Source of the DNA: an uncultured Myxococcales bacterium
GTDB taxonomy: Bacteria; Myxococcota_A; Polyangia; Nannocystales; Nannocystaceae
Reading direction: 5' to 3'
Length of the DNA: 34,379 nucleotides
Assembly: GCA_902826865.1 (NCBI GenBank)
Contig: CADEGN010000059.1
Span: 1 to 34,379 of the forward strand
Shown: positions 1-8,960 of the stretch, piece by piece
Layout: every line of letters begins with the position of its first letter
Numbering within the stretch: the first letter of the stretch is position 1
The notes under the pieces: model-generated
The model's database searches: none
What the model saw: only the letters and a program-made list of their open reading frames with translations
Told to the model about the DNA's origin: nothing
Made by a program: the position numbers and the translations under genes

Positions 1-35
1 GGGCCCTACCGGAATTCTCAACCAGGAAGAAGGAA

Positions 36-48
36 GGTAGGGTCTACC
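36..48 (+). promoter_or_regulatory. Small hairpin abutting the usp start codon
   Basis: GGTAG-GGT-CTACC forms a 5-bp stem with a 3-nt loop that ends one base before the ATG at 50. It covers the spacer between the AGGAAGG purine tract and the start. It could affect translation initiation, but a stem this short can arise by chance. Confidence 0.25.
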
Positions 49-49
49 A

Positions 50-577
50 ATGGCGGAGCAGCATTTCCAGCGGATCCTCGTGCCCATCGACTTCCAGCCC
101 GCGTCCGAGGAGGCGATCGCGGCCGGCCGCGCGGTGACTGCAGGCGGCCAGGAGGTTGAGTTCTCGCCGGCCTCACTGAAGGCGCTATCGATGGCCGTGC
201 AGCTCGCCGGCGCGTCGAAGGGCACGATCACACTTCTGCACGTCACGCCGCCGCTGCAGTCGACCACGATGTACACCGGTCCTGTGGCCTTGCCCGCCGG
301 CGTGATCGAGGAGATCCACGCCAAGGCCAAGCAGACTTCACTTGCGGCGCTGCAGCATCTATGCGCGAAGCACTGCGAAGGTGTTAACGTCGAACAAAGC
401 GTCGGCCCCGGACAAACCTCGCTGGCGGTGCTCGACGAGGCCGCCCGCATCAACGCCGATCTGATCGTGATGGCCGCAAGCGGCCGATCACGGGTGGCGC
501 GGTTCTTTGTCGGCAGTACGGCCGACCGGGTGATTCGCGAGGCGAGCTGTCCGGTGCTCGTGATCCCCGCCAGCTAG
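50..577 (+). CDS. Universal stress protein (UspA family)
   Basis: Cytoplasmic UspA-fold protein of 175 aa. The first strand (RILVPIDF, about residues 8-15) and the last strand (CPVLVIP near the C-terminus) frame a single Usp domain. The nucleotide-binding loop near residues 141-157 reads AASGRSRVARFFVGST. This matches the family pattern G-x2-G-x9-G-S/T except that the first Gly is Ala, so ATP binding is likely but not certain. The domain is longer than usual: about 22-26 extra residues lie between strand 1 and helix 1, and the helix-1 start seems to be present twice (FQPASEEA, then FSPASLKA). The ATG at 50 is preceded by purine-rich sequence (AGGAAGG) and a 5-bp hairpin at 36-48. The gene stands alone; the next gene is convergent. 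The family assignment is secure, the physiological role unknown. Confidence 0.93.
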   Translation: MAEQHFQRILVPIDFQPASEEAIAAGRAVTAGGQEVEFSPASLKALSMAVQLAGASKGTITLLHVTPPLQSTTMYTGPVALPAGVIEEIHAKAKQTSLAALQHLCAKHCEGVNVEQSVGPGQTSLAVLDEAARINADLIVMAASGRSRVARFFVGSTADRVIREASCPVLVIPAS

Positions 578-620
578 CACGGGGCGTGCGATCGAAGCGT
601 TACACCGCAGCGGATCCCGA

Positions 621-1367
621 TCACGAACCCGGCAAGAACGAGACGCTCTCCGGGTCGATCTGGCGACCTTCGCCCATGAGCACATCGGTGTCCCAGCGTT
701 CCAACCACAATACCGAAGGTCCGCCCGCACCATAGAGATAGGTGGCGACCCGCGGCAGATCCGGCCGCTCGTGCCGACCCGTGCACGCTGCACTGGCTTG
801 ACCGCGGCGCTGCAGCGCATAGCTGCCAAGACCCCGCGAGATGTTGCGCGGCGGCTCACCCACCAGGCCATGACCGGGTACCGGTTCGACCACGTACCAC
901 GGAGGGGTCGGGGGACCGACCAGCCAGCGCTTGCGACCGGCATCTTCCATCATCACAACCACGGTCGTTGCGCCGCCTTCGCGCAGATGCGCGAGCCCCT
1001 CGACGATGTAGTCGCCATCCACGAACGCATCTCGGACGTCGATCGACACGACGTCGCCGGCGCGGAGTGTGCCAAGCTCGATGTCTGGTGCACTCGGATC
1101 GGCTGCCACTACCCGAGGCATAGGGCCGGTGGTTGGACGTGCAGAACGATCGTGATGGATGCGTTGGGCCACGAGGGATCGGATTTTCCGCGTGCGTGGA
1201 TCATCTGGGAGGGCCCCGCTGCTGGCCGCCAACGCCAGCGGGCTGTGGCCGTCTTCGATCGCGCGGCGGCCCTCGCCCCAGTCGCGCAGCCGCCGGGCCG
1301 CGAGGACGCCCACCCAAAACGCGCCGGCGATCGTCATCGCGGCGAGCAACGCAGAGAACGTAAGCAC
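621..1367 (-). CDS. Membrane-anchored hypothetical protein, DUF4178-like
   Basis: Protein of 248 aa from the GTG at 1367. I prefer this start because a GGAG (1376-1373 on the minus strand) sits 5 nt upstream; an in-frame GTG at 1385 would add six residues. The N-terminus is one hydrophobic segment (LTFSALLAAMTIAGAFWVGV) followed by Arg-rich sequence, which suggests a single-pass anchor. The rest is soluble. It has a region with LRAGDVVSIDV, DGDYIVEGL and KRWLVGPP, and later RVATYLYGAGGPSVLWLERW and a terminal VSFLPG. The order and the Trp/Gly pattern resemble DUF4178 domains, whose function is unknown. The DUF call is from memory and only moderately sure. It is convergent with the usp gene and runs in the same direction as the VWA gene, which lies 114 bp upstream. 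Confidence 0.7.
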   Translation of the reverse strand: MLTFSALLAAMTIAGAFWVGVLAARRLRDWGEGRRAIEDGHSPLALAASSGALPDDPRTRKIRSLVAQRIHHDRSARPTTGPMPRVVAADPSAPDIELGTLRAGDVVSIDVRDAFVDGDYIVEGLAHLREGGATTVVVMMEDAGRKRWLVGPPTPPWYVVEPVPGHGLVGEPPRNISRGLGSYALQRRGQASAACTGRHERPDLPRVATYLYGAGGPSVLWLERWDTDVLMGEGRQIDPESVSFLPGS

Positions 1368-1481
1368 GCAATCTCCGTCTACCACACCGCTTGCCGCGAT
1401 GCCCGCGCGGGCGAACCGAGCGGCGATTGGCCAGCAGAGCGCCGTGTGGCCGGCGCACAGGACGGCGCCGCGCGGTTCTGA

Positions 1482-3353
1482 CTACGGGGAGAGCGAGAGC
1501 GGGTAGGTCACCGAGGTCACCTTATCGCCCGTGGGGAACCGCCACCCTTGCACGGCCGTGGTGATGCAGCCCTCGACGGCGGCGTGGCCGAGGCTCGAGT
1601 GGGCGATCTCGGCAGTGCTTACGCTGCCACCTTCTTCGATCACGAATCGAATCACCACGCGACCCGCGAGCGTTGGCGCATCGGACAGGCCTTCGCGGTA
1701 GCAGTGTCGGATCTCCGTGACATGGGCGCGAACGATGCGGTGAATGATGTCTCGGTCGAGGGCGCCCGATGCCTTGGGCTTCATGAACCGAACCTTCGGC
1801 ACCCGTGTGCCGCGACCGCCAAACCCCGCAGCCGTGCTGCGACCATAGCCGACGCCGATCGTGCCGAAGAGATCGCCGCTGCCGCCGCCACCGCGCCCAA
1901 CGCCCACGAGCCCGAGTCTGCCGGCGCCGAGGAACTCGCCCATTTCGTCTCCGAAGGTGCCCGCGGACAGTTCGCTGGGAACCGCCAGCGTCTCGCTCGC
2001 GCCGGCAGCGGTGGCGCGAACATCCACGGCGACGAACGCTGTGTACGGCGTCATCACCCGGTGGGCGAGCCCAAGCTGGGTGATTTCCGCTTCCAGGCTA
2101 GGGACACGATCCCGCTCGGACGACATGGCATCGGGCGAGAGCATCAGCTCGTCGACTTTTCTCCGTGCCCAGGCGGTGGCGAGCCCACCGGTGAATTTGG
2201 ATCCCGCGATCGCGATGGGTATCTGGATCGCGACGGGCTCACCGGCACGTCGGCCGCGCAGCGTCACCGCCCCGACCGGCATGCTTTCGAGGCGACCGAA
2301 TACCGCGACGGACTGGCCGAGGAAGACATCGGGCAGCTTGGCGGGGACGACGTCGGTGACGGCGACGCCGCCCCAGTCGATCTCCAGGTCGGTCAAAACC
2401 GGTGCAGCGATGCGCTCGAGCAGCTGCGCGATCGCGGGCTCGGGGTCGACGCCCGGGGCGGCGTATGCGGCCGCGCCACGTCCGATCTTGGCCATGCCGT
2501 CGAGCAGGTAGCGGTTCACGGACGTGCCGACACCGAGGCTGAAGATACGCGCGTCGCCGATCTTCTCCGCGATCGCCGAGAAGATCTCGGGTTCATTGCC
2601 GATGAAACCGTCGGTCAAGAACACGATGATAGGGACCCGACCGGGCCGCCGCGTGTTGCCAAGCGCCTCGGTGATGCCCTCGAGTACCATCGTGCCGCCC
2701 GTGCTTTGCAGTGCGTCGACGTAGGCGTAACCCTGGGCGCGGTTTTCCGCGGTGTTCGGCACCAGCCCGCCGGACATGGCCCGCGCCGTGTCCGAGAAAT
2801 CGATCAGCATTAAGGCATCGTCGGGCCGCAGCCCGGCAATGGCGCGACGAACCCCGCGTTTGGCGATCGCGAGCGGTTCGCCCGCCATCGAACCGGACGT
2901 GTCGATCACGAACACGACGTCTCGAGCCGCGACCGAAGCCTCGTCGGCTGTGTCGGGGGGTTCGACGGTGAGCGTGAAGTAGTCGCCGCGTTCGGTCCGT
3001 TGCACCTGCATGACGCCGCGCGTGAGGTCACCGGGCGCCGTCCATGACAACTGGAAATCGCGGTTGGCAAGCGCGGTCCCTTCGCGAAGCCCGATGCTCA
3101 CGCCGCTTTCGCGACGCTCGACCGCGACGTCGTGGAACTGCGACTTGATGTCATCGACCCCTTCGTCGCCGATGATCTCGACGTCGATCGCCACGCGGTT
3201 GCACGCTGAACCGTTGAAGGCGATAGCTGGCGAGATCCGTGAACCGTCGGGCACGCGGTCGGTGTCGGGTTCGGTGCCGGTTCCGCGCTGACCGATCGGA
3301 TTGCCCGCCCCTTGCCAGGACCATTGGAACCCTCCGGTGATGCAACAGGACAA
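1482..3353 (-). CDS. VWA protein with C-terminal AgmX/PglI-type domain, VIT domain missing
   Basis: Protein of 623 aa. A von Willebrand A domain starts near residue 146 with an intact MIDAS motif (VFVIDTSGSM, DxSxS). The C-terminal ~95 residues (from DRDIIHRIVRAH through GRVVIRFVIEEGGSVS and VQGWRFPTG) match the AgmX/PglI C-terminal, TonB-like domain common in myxobacteria. A Gly-rich linker (about 490-515) separates the two. The first ~90 residues (PDTDRVPDGSRISP... then SCNRVAIDVEI-type sequence) look like the segment that normally FOLLOWS a VIT domain in VIT-VWA proteins. The preceding ~130-residue VIT domain is absent: a stop lies in frame at 3435-3437, and the other minus frames up to 3745 show no VIT-like sequence. 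The start is a TTG without a convincing ribosome site, and no signal peptide is visible. It could be a 5'-truncated remnant or a shortened but functional protein. It is divergent from the E1 alpha gene. Confidence 0.82.
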   Translation of the reverse strand: MSCCITGGFQWSWQGAGNPIGQRGTGTEPDTDRVPDGSRISPAIAFNGSACNRVAIDVEIIGDEGVDDIKSQFHDVAVERRESGVSIGLREGTALANRDFQLSWTAPGDLTRGVMQVQRTERGDYFTLTVEPPDTADEASVAARDVVFVIDTSGSMAGEPLAIAKRGVRRAIAGLRPDDALMLIDFSDTARAMSGGLVPNTAENRAQGYAYVDALQSTGGTMVLEGITEALGNTRRPGRVPIIVFLTDGFIGNEPEIFSAIAEKIGDARIFSLGVGTSVNRYLLDGMAKIGRGAAAYAAPGVDPEPAIAQLLERIAAPVLTDLEIDWGGVAVTDVVPAKLPDVFLGQSVAVFGRLESMPVGAVTLRGRRAGEPVAIQIPIAIAGSKFTGGLATAWARRKVDELMLSPDAMSSERDRVPSLEAEITQLGLAHRVMTPYTAFVAVDVRATAAGASETLAVPSELSAGTFGDEMGEFLGAGRLGLVGVGRGGGGSGDLFGTIGVGYGRSTAAGFGGRGTRVPKVRFMKPKASGALDRDIIHRIVRAHVTEIRHCYREGLSDAPTLAGRVVIRFVIEEGGSVSTAEIAHSSLGHAAVEGCITTAVQGWRFPTGDKVTSVTYPLSLSP

Positions 3354-3468
3354 CGCGACAGGGGTGAGGTTCCCGGCGCCTTGACGGTCCCTCGGGCCCC
3401 GGATACAAGCCCTGCGGGGTCCGCCACGATCCCTTTACCGTCGGCCCCGAAGGCGGGCAATTCGAGCC

Positions 3469-4392
3469 ATGGAACCAACTCCCTGGGATCCCGAAGGCGC
3501 CGCCGTCGTGCTCGACGCCCAAGGCCGCGTGGCCCAGCCCGGAGTGCCGATCGCGATCGATCTCCGCGCCTACTACAAAGCGCTCGTGTCGGCGCGCTGT
3601 CTCGATCTCCGCCTTGCCAAGCTCGGCCTACCGATGTTCGCGTCCTGCTCCGGTGAGGAGGCACCGTTGGTGGCGACCGCGCTGGTCGCGGGCGAGCTCG
3701 ACTGGATCTACCCAAGCGTGCGAGACGCTGCTGTCGCCGTCGCAAGGGGCCTCTCCTATGAGGAGTTTGCCCACGCGCTGATCAGCGGATGCGATGGCAC
3801 CGCGCTGCCCGGGCGCGTGGCCGCGCCCTCGGTGCGTGTGGCCGCGGGGACCGATGCGCTCGGTGTTCATCTTGCGATCGCCGCTGGCCAGGCCCACGGT
3901 CACAAACTGGCAGGCGATGGCGCGATCACGTTTGCGCTCCTCGGCGAAGGTCTCACCACCACGGGCGTGTTCCACGAGACGTTGGCGGTTGCCATCGCCT
4001 GCGATCTCCCACTCGTGCTCGTGTGTCGCAGCCAGCTGTGGCCGCAAGGCGCTCCCGCCGAGGCGGGCGTCCTCGGCGACAGCGTTGGCGAGCGAGTGCG
4101 CGCCCACGGCATGTGGGAGCGCAGGGTGGACGGCGCCGATCCCATTGCTGTTCACCAAGCGATCGCGGCTGCGGCCGCGCGCGCCCGCGATCGCAGGGGG
4201 CCCGCCCTCGTGGAGGTCGTCGTCTCGCAGCTCATCCACGATCCGCCGGCGCATCGCGATCCCATCGAGCGTCTGCGTCGACACCTCGACGCTCAGGGTC
4301 AGTGGAGCGCCACCTTCCAAGATGTGATCGAGGCCGAGGTGCGTGGCCGCCTCGATCGCGCACTCGCCGGCGCTGGAGGCCTGAGTGCATGA
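3469..4392 (+). CDS. 2-oxoacid dehydrogenase E1 alpha-like protein, active site degenerate
   Basis: Protein of 307 aa colinear with the branched-chain/pyruvate dehydrogenase E1 alpha subunit, which normally binds thiamine diphosphate and Mg and decarboxylates the 2-oxoacid. Recognisable blocks are ALVSARCLDLRLAKLG, the DWIYPSVRD region (about 78), the TPP-motif region (159-191) and DPIERLRRHLDAQGQW. However, the GDG...NN cofactor motif reads GEG (159-161)...C-R-S-Q (186-189). The Mg-ligand Asp is Glu160 and the ligand Asn is Gln189. The YR-x-H block is VRDA. The YR-x-x-HS phosphorylation/active-site loop has been deleted down to VSQLIHDPP. The N- and C-termini are complete, so this is residue-level decay or repurposing rather than truncation. 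It is the first gene of an operon with E1 beta, E2 and E3. The fold call is firm; catalytic activity is doubtful. Confidence 0.85.
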   Translation: MEPTPWDPEGAAVVLDAQGRVAQPGVPIAIDLRAYYKALVSARCLDLRLAKLGLPMFASCSGEEAPLVATALVAGELDWIYPSVRDAAVAVARGLSYEEFAHALISGCDGTALPGRVAAPSVRVAAGTDALGVHLAIAAGQAHGHKLAGDGAITFALLGEGLTTTGVFHETLAVAIACDLPLVLVCRSQLWPQGAPAEAGVLGDSVGERVRAHGMWERRVDGADPIAVHQAIAAAAARARDRRGPALVEVVVSQLIHDPPAHRDPIERLRRHLDAQGQWSATFQDVIEAEVRGRLDRALAGAGGLSA

Positions 4393-4394
4393 AA

Positions 4395-4409
4395 CCTGAG
4401 GAGATCAGG
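4395..4409 (+). promoter_or_regulatory. Ribosome site in a hairpin loop before E1 beta
   Basis: CCTGA-GGAGA-TCAGG folds into a 5-bp stem that presents GGAG in its loop. The ATG of E1 beta follows at 4412. The E1 alpha stop codon is at 4390-4392, so the element fills the whole junction. It may tune E1 beta translation relative to E1 alpha; the stem is short. Confidence 0.35.
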
Positions 4410-4411
4410 CG

Positions 4412-5374
4412 ATGCAGGTGATCGATGCGCTTGCGGCTGCGCTGGCCGATCTGTTGCGTGAAGATCCACGCCGGGTCGTGCTCGGTGAGGACGTTCGCAG
4501 CGGCACGATGATCGGCATCACCCGCGCGGTCGCTGCCGATCCCGAGGTCGCGCCACGCGTGGTCGCGACACCGCTTTTGCCCGCGACGTTGCTCGCCCAT
4601 GCTGGCGGCACGGCGCTCGCCGGTCTGCGCCCGATCGTGGTGCTGCCCTCGTTGCAAGCCGTTCTCGAGGGCCTTGCCGGCCTGCGGGAGATCGCGCAGC
4701 TCGCCTGGCGCAACGGTGGCGAGCGCACCGCGCCCGTGCTCTTCCTCGTGCCCTGCGGTCCCGGCTTCTGCACCGGGGCCGATGCTGGCGAGGGGGGCGA
4801 GGGCATCGTCGCCCGTATCGCCGGCCTCAAGCTCGTGTGCGCCGGGCGTCGGGACGAAATCGTGGCCCTGGTTCGCGCCGCGGCCACGTTCGAGCACGGA
4901 GAAGATCCGACGATGGTGCTCTTGCCGCGGGCACTGCTCCTCGGCGAGCTCGATGACGGCGCCAGCGCAGAGCTTGGGCGCTCGCCGCTTTCTGCCCACA
5001 CCCTGCGGGCCGGCGGATCCATCACCGTGTTCGCCTGGGGGCCGTGCGTCGAGACCGCCGCCGCGGTCATCGATGAGCGCGGTCTCGACGCGACGCTCAT
5101 CGATGTGGCTGCGCTGCAACCGTTGGATCGCGAGGCCTTGCTCGCGGCCGCGCGCGCGACCGGCAAGATCGCGATCGTACACGCTGGCCCGCGTGCCCAC
5201 GGTCTCGGCGCGGAGCTAGCCGCTCTGTTCGCCGACGATGCCATCTACACCCTCGACGCGCCGATTCTGCGGGTCACCGGCGACGATGCGCCGCTCGGCC
5301 CGCTCGACGAGTGGCGTGGTTTGCCCGACGCCGATCACATCGCTCACGCCCTGACCACGCTGCTCCAACACTAG
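4412..5374 (+). CDS. 2-oxoacid dehydrogenase E1 beta-like protein, catalytic Glu and His replaced
   Basis: Protein of 320 aa, normal E1 beta length, with the transketolase pyrimidine-binding domain first and the transketolase C-terminal domain second. LGEDV (24-28), AGLRPI (70-75) and the C-terminal LDAPILRVTGDDAP are well conserved. Aligned without gaps to the human PDH beta block TPISEMGF...AGLRPI (from memory), the Glu that activates the thiamine aminopyrimidine falls on Pro57 (TPLLPATL). The conserved His of the QHSQ motif falls on Ala125 (ADAGEGG). With the E1 alpha changes, this predicts a heterotetramer that cannot run the normal thiamine chemistry. The frame is clean and follows E1 alpha by 19 bp. 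Its probable role is E2 binding, regulation or another chemistry; none is demonstrated. Confidence 0.86.
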   Translation: MQVIDALAAALADLLREDPRRVVLGEDVRSGTMIGITRAVAADPEVAPRVVATPLLPATLLAHAGGTALAGLRPIVVLPSLQAVLEGLAGLREIAQLAWRNGGERTAPVLFLVPCGPGFCTGADAGEGGEGIVARIAGLKLVCAGRRDEIVALVRAAATFEHGEDPTMVLLPRALLLGELDDGASAELGRSPLSAHTLRAGGSITVFAWGPCVETAAAVIDERGLDATLIDVAALQPLDREALLAAARATGKIAIVHAGPRAHGLGAELAALFADDAIYTLDAPILRVTGDDAPLGPLDEWRGLPDADHIAHALTTLLQH

Positions 5375-5388
5375 CCCGGCAACCACAC

Positions 5389-6699
<1,311 letters not shown>

Positions 6700-6750
6700 C
6701 TCGTGAAGCGCGCTTGGTACCGGGCAGCCGGGCGCGCCGAATTCTGCGCC

Positions 6751-6793
6751 CGCTCCGTCACGCTCCGTCACGCTCCGTCACGCTCCGTCACGC
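6751..6793 (+). repeat. Four tandem copies of a 10-bp unit between E2 and E3
   Basis: CGCTCCGTCA occurs four times without a mismatch (6751-6790), followed by CGC, and ends 3 bp before the ATG of the E3 gene. The 10-bp period is close to one DNA helical turn. The array occupies the place where a ribosome site for E3 would be expected; none is visible. It may be a protein-binding array, an RNA element or a replication-slippage product. Confidence 0.9.
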
Positions 6794-6796
6794 ATC

Positions 6797-8215
6797 ATGG
6801 CCACCATCCAAAAGACAGCCCTCGTCATCGGCGCCGGCACCGGCGGTTACCCCTGCGCGATTCGCCTCGGCCAGCTCGGCGTCGATGCGATGTTGGTCGA
6901 GAAGGCCAACGCTGGGGGTGTATGTCTCAACGTGGGGTGCATCCCCTCGAAGGCACTCATTAGCGCGACGAAACTGGTGCACAAGGCCCAGCACGCCAGC
7001 AACATGGGCGTCACCTTCGCCGCGCCGAAGGTCGACATGAAGCAGATGCAGGCCTGGAAGGGCGGCATCGTAAAGAAGCTAACCGGTGGCGTGCAGTCCC
7101 TGGTCAAGGGCAACGGCAGCGAATACCGGCAAGCGACTGCGGAGTTTCTCGAGCCGCACCGGGTCCGGCTCACCTACGCCGACGGTCGGCCTGAGGACAT
7201 CGTCGAGGCCAAGCACATCGTCATCGCCACCGGCTCCTTGCCGATCGAGATCCCGGGATTTGCGATCGACCAGCGACGCATTGTCGATAGCACGGGGGCC
7301 CTCGATCTCGACACGATCCCCGGCGAGATGATCGTCATCGGTGGCGGCTACATCGGGCTTGAGCTCGGCCAGACGTTCCAACGCCTCGGTACCAAGCTCA
7401 CCGTGATCGAGGGTCTCGATCGTATTCTCGCCACGATGGACAAGGATCTGGGCGATCTCGTCGCCAAGCAGATCAAGGCCGACGGTGGCGAGATCCTCAC
7501 CGGCACAAAGGCGATTGGCTGGCGCGATCAGGGCGGCAAAGCCATGGTCCAGGTCGAAACCGGGGGCCAGACCCGCGAGGTTCCTGCGGACGTTGTGCTG
7601 GTTGCGGTCGGTCGGCGGCCGATCACAAAGGGCCTGGGGATCGAGAAATCGGGGGTCAAGCTCGACGCCAAGGGCTTCGTCGTGGTCGACGAGCGGATGC
7701 AGACCAATGTGCCCGGGATCTACGCCGTCGGCGATGTTGTCGGGCAACCGATGCTCGCGCACAAGGCGAGTCACGAGGGAGAACTGGTCGCCGAGGTGAT
7801 CGCCGGGAAGAAACGGGTCAATGACGTCCGGACGATCCCCGCCGTCGTGTTCACAGAACCGGAGATCGCGACGGCTGGTCTGTCGCGCAGCGAAGCCGAG
7901 GCCAAGGGGCACAAGGTGAGTGAGGGCAAGTTCCCGTTTGCAGCCTCGGGTCGGGCGATGGCGATCGACGAGACCAAGGGCTTTGTGCGCGTGATCGCCG
8001 ATGCCGGCGATGAGCGCGTGCTTGGCGTGCAGATCGTCGGGCCCGAGGCGAGTGATCTGATTTCAGAGGCGGCGCTCGCGATTGAGATGGGGGCGTATGT
8101 CCCGGATCTCGGGCTCACGATCCACCCGCACCCAACGCTCGCTGAGGCGCTCATGGAAGCGGCAAAGCACGCCATCGGCGAGGCGATCCACATCGCGAAC
8201 CCTCGTCGCCACTAA
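6797..8215 (+). CDS. lpdA: Dihydrolipoamide dehydrogenase (E3)
   Basis: Flavoprotein of 472 aa that reoxidises dihydrolipoamide with NAD+. The FAD dinucleotide fold is at the N-terminus (VIGAGTGGYPCAIRLGQLG). The redox-active disulfide is in CLNVGC (about 45-50), and the NAD-binding Rossmann motif in VIGGGYIGLELGQTFQRLG (about 180). A second FAD contact is in GIYAVGDVVGQPMLAHKASHEG. The C-terminal catalytic His-Glu pair is present in HPHPTLAEAL. Length and all key residues are normal, in contrast to the E1 genes of the same operon. It starts immediately after the 10-bp repeat array and is the last gene of the E1alpha-E1beta-E2-E3 set. Confidence 0.96.
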   Translation: MATIQKTALVIGAGTGGYPCAIRLGQLGVDAMLVEKANAGGVCLNVGCIPSKALISATKLVHKAQHASNMGVTFAAPKVDMKQMQAWKGGIVKKLTGGVQSLVKGNGSEYRQATAEFLEPHRVRLTYADGRPEDIVEAKHIVIATGSLPIEIPGFAIDQRRIVDSTGALDLDTIPGEMIVIGGGYIGLELGQTFQRLGTKLTVIEGLDRILATMDKDLGDLVAKQIKADGGEILTGTKAIGWRDQGGKAMVQVETGGQTREVPADVVLVAVGRRPITKGLGIEKSGVKLDAKGFVVVDERMQTNVPGIYAVGDVVGQPMLAHKASHEGELVAEVIAGKKRVNDVRTIPAVVFTEPEIATAGLSRSEAEAKGHKVSEGKFPFAASGRAMAIDETKGFVRVIADAGDERVLGVQIVGPEASDLISEAALAIEMGAYVPDLGLTIHPHPTLAEALMEAAKHAIGEAIHIANPRRH

Positions 8216-8490
8216 GGTTTCTAGCGGACTAGGTGGCAATGCCGCCGGTCCGTGTCCCACTGAACGTTCGCCCGGCCCCTGGGCAGAAGTGAGCCGAAAC
8301 ACACCCGTGATCAGCCGCTCGGCGCCGGGCTGGGCGACGGGAGCCCCCACCGGGTCGCGTTGTAAACCGGCCTTCAGGGTCGTTCCGCCGTTTCGGCTGG
8401 CCGGGCGCCGGCGGGCGCGGTAGCCCTTGCTGTCCGCGCTTCGAGCACGCCGCGGGGCGTGGGAGTGTGGATCGAGAAAGACGACTCATC

Positions 8491-8901
8491 GTGAACACCA
8501 AGTTGTTCGTTGGCGGTCTTAGTTGGAACACAACCGACCAAGACCTTCTGGATGCCTTCTCGCCATTCGGCGAAGTGACTGATGCGAAGGTGATCACCGA
8601 CCGTGACACCGGTCGGTCCCGTGGCTTCGGTTTTGTTACCTACTCGTCGCCGGATTCGGCTGAAAACGCAATGAAGGAGATGGACGGCGCGACGCTGGAT
8701 TCGCGCAAGATCCGAGTAAACGCAGCCGAGCAGCGTGAGCGTGGCGGCGGCGGTGGTGGTGGCGGCGGCGGTCGTGGACCGCGTGGCTTTGGTGGAGGCG
8801 GAGGCGGTGGCGGAGGCGGCGGAGACCGCTTTGGCGATCGCCGTGGAGGCGGAGGCGGTGGGCGAGGTGGTGGTCGCGATCGCGGCGACCGTCGCTACTA
8901 A
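8491..8901 (+). CDS. Glycine-rich RRM RNA-binding protein
   Basis: Protein of 136 aa with a single RNA recognition motif (3-77). RNP2 is LFVGGL (5-10) and RNP1 is RGFGFVTY (44-51), with all aromatic RNA-contact positions kept. The remainder is a Gly/Arg-rich tail with almost no other residues. This layout matches the small cold-responsive RRM proteins of cyanobacteria, plants and myxobacteria, thought to act as RNA chaperones. I chose the GTG at 8491 because MNTKLFVGGL is the usual beginning and GAGAAAG lies upstream; an in-frame GTG at 8467 adds eight residues. The gene is monocistronic, with a terminator directly downstream. Confidence 0.92.
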   Translation: MNTKLFVGGLSWNTTDQDLLDAFSPFGEVTDAKVITDRDTGRSRGFGFVTYSSPDSAENAMKEMDGATLDSRKIRVNAAEQRERGGGGGGGGGGRGPRGFGGGGGGGGGGGDRFGDRRGGGGGGRGGGRDRGDRRY

Positions 8902-8920
8902 GAACCACCAACGACTGCAC

Positions 8921-8954
8921 GACGCCGGCCGGGTGGCCCCCGCGCCGGCGTTTT
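8921..8954 (+). terminator. Rho-independent terminator between convergent rrm and sulP genes
   Basis: ACGCCGG (8922-8928) pairs with CCGGCGT (8945-8951). The right arm runs into TTTT (8951-8954). It lies 20 bp after the RRM stop and just beyond the end of the convergent transporter gene, so it best serves the RRM transcript. Confidence 0.7.
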
Positions 8955-8960
8955 GCACGT

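Noticed and set aside
1548..2813. Long plus-strand open frame opposite the VWA gene
   Set aside because: The minus-strand frame has a full VWA domain and AgmX-type domain; the plus-strand product has no domain, signal or ribosome site and is a typical high-GC antisense shadow.
8296..8350. Possible tRNA-like start on the minus strand (GGGGGCTCCCGTCGCCCAG)
   Set aside because: No D-loop GG, anticodon arm or T-loop (GTTCGA) follows at the right distance; no cloverleaf can be drawn.
8330..8382. CTGGGCGACGGG and a TAAACCG-x-CTTCAG-like block that recur near 20238-20299
   Set aside because: Order and spacing differ between the two places. Shared 12-mers are expected many times by chance in 34 kb of GC-rich DNA, so I do not call a repeat family.
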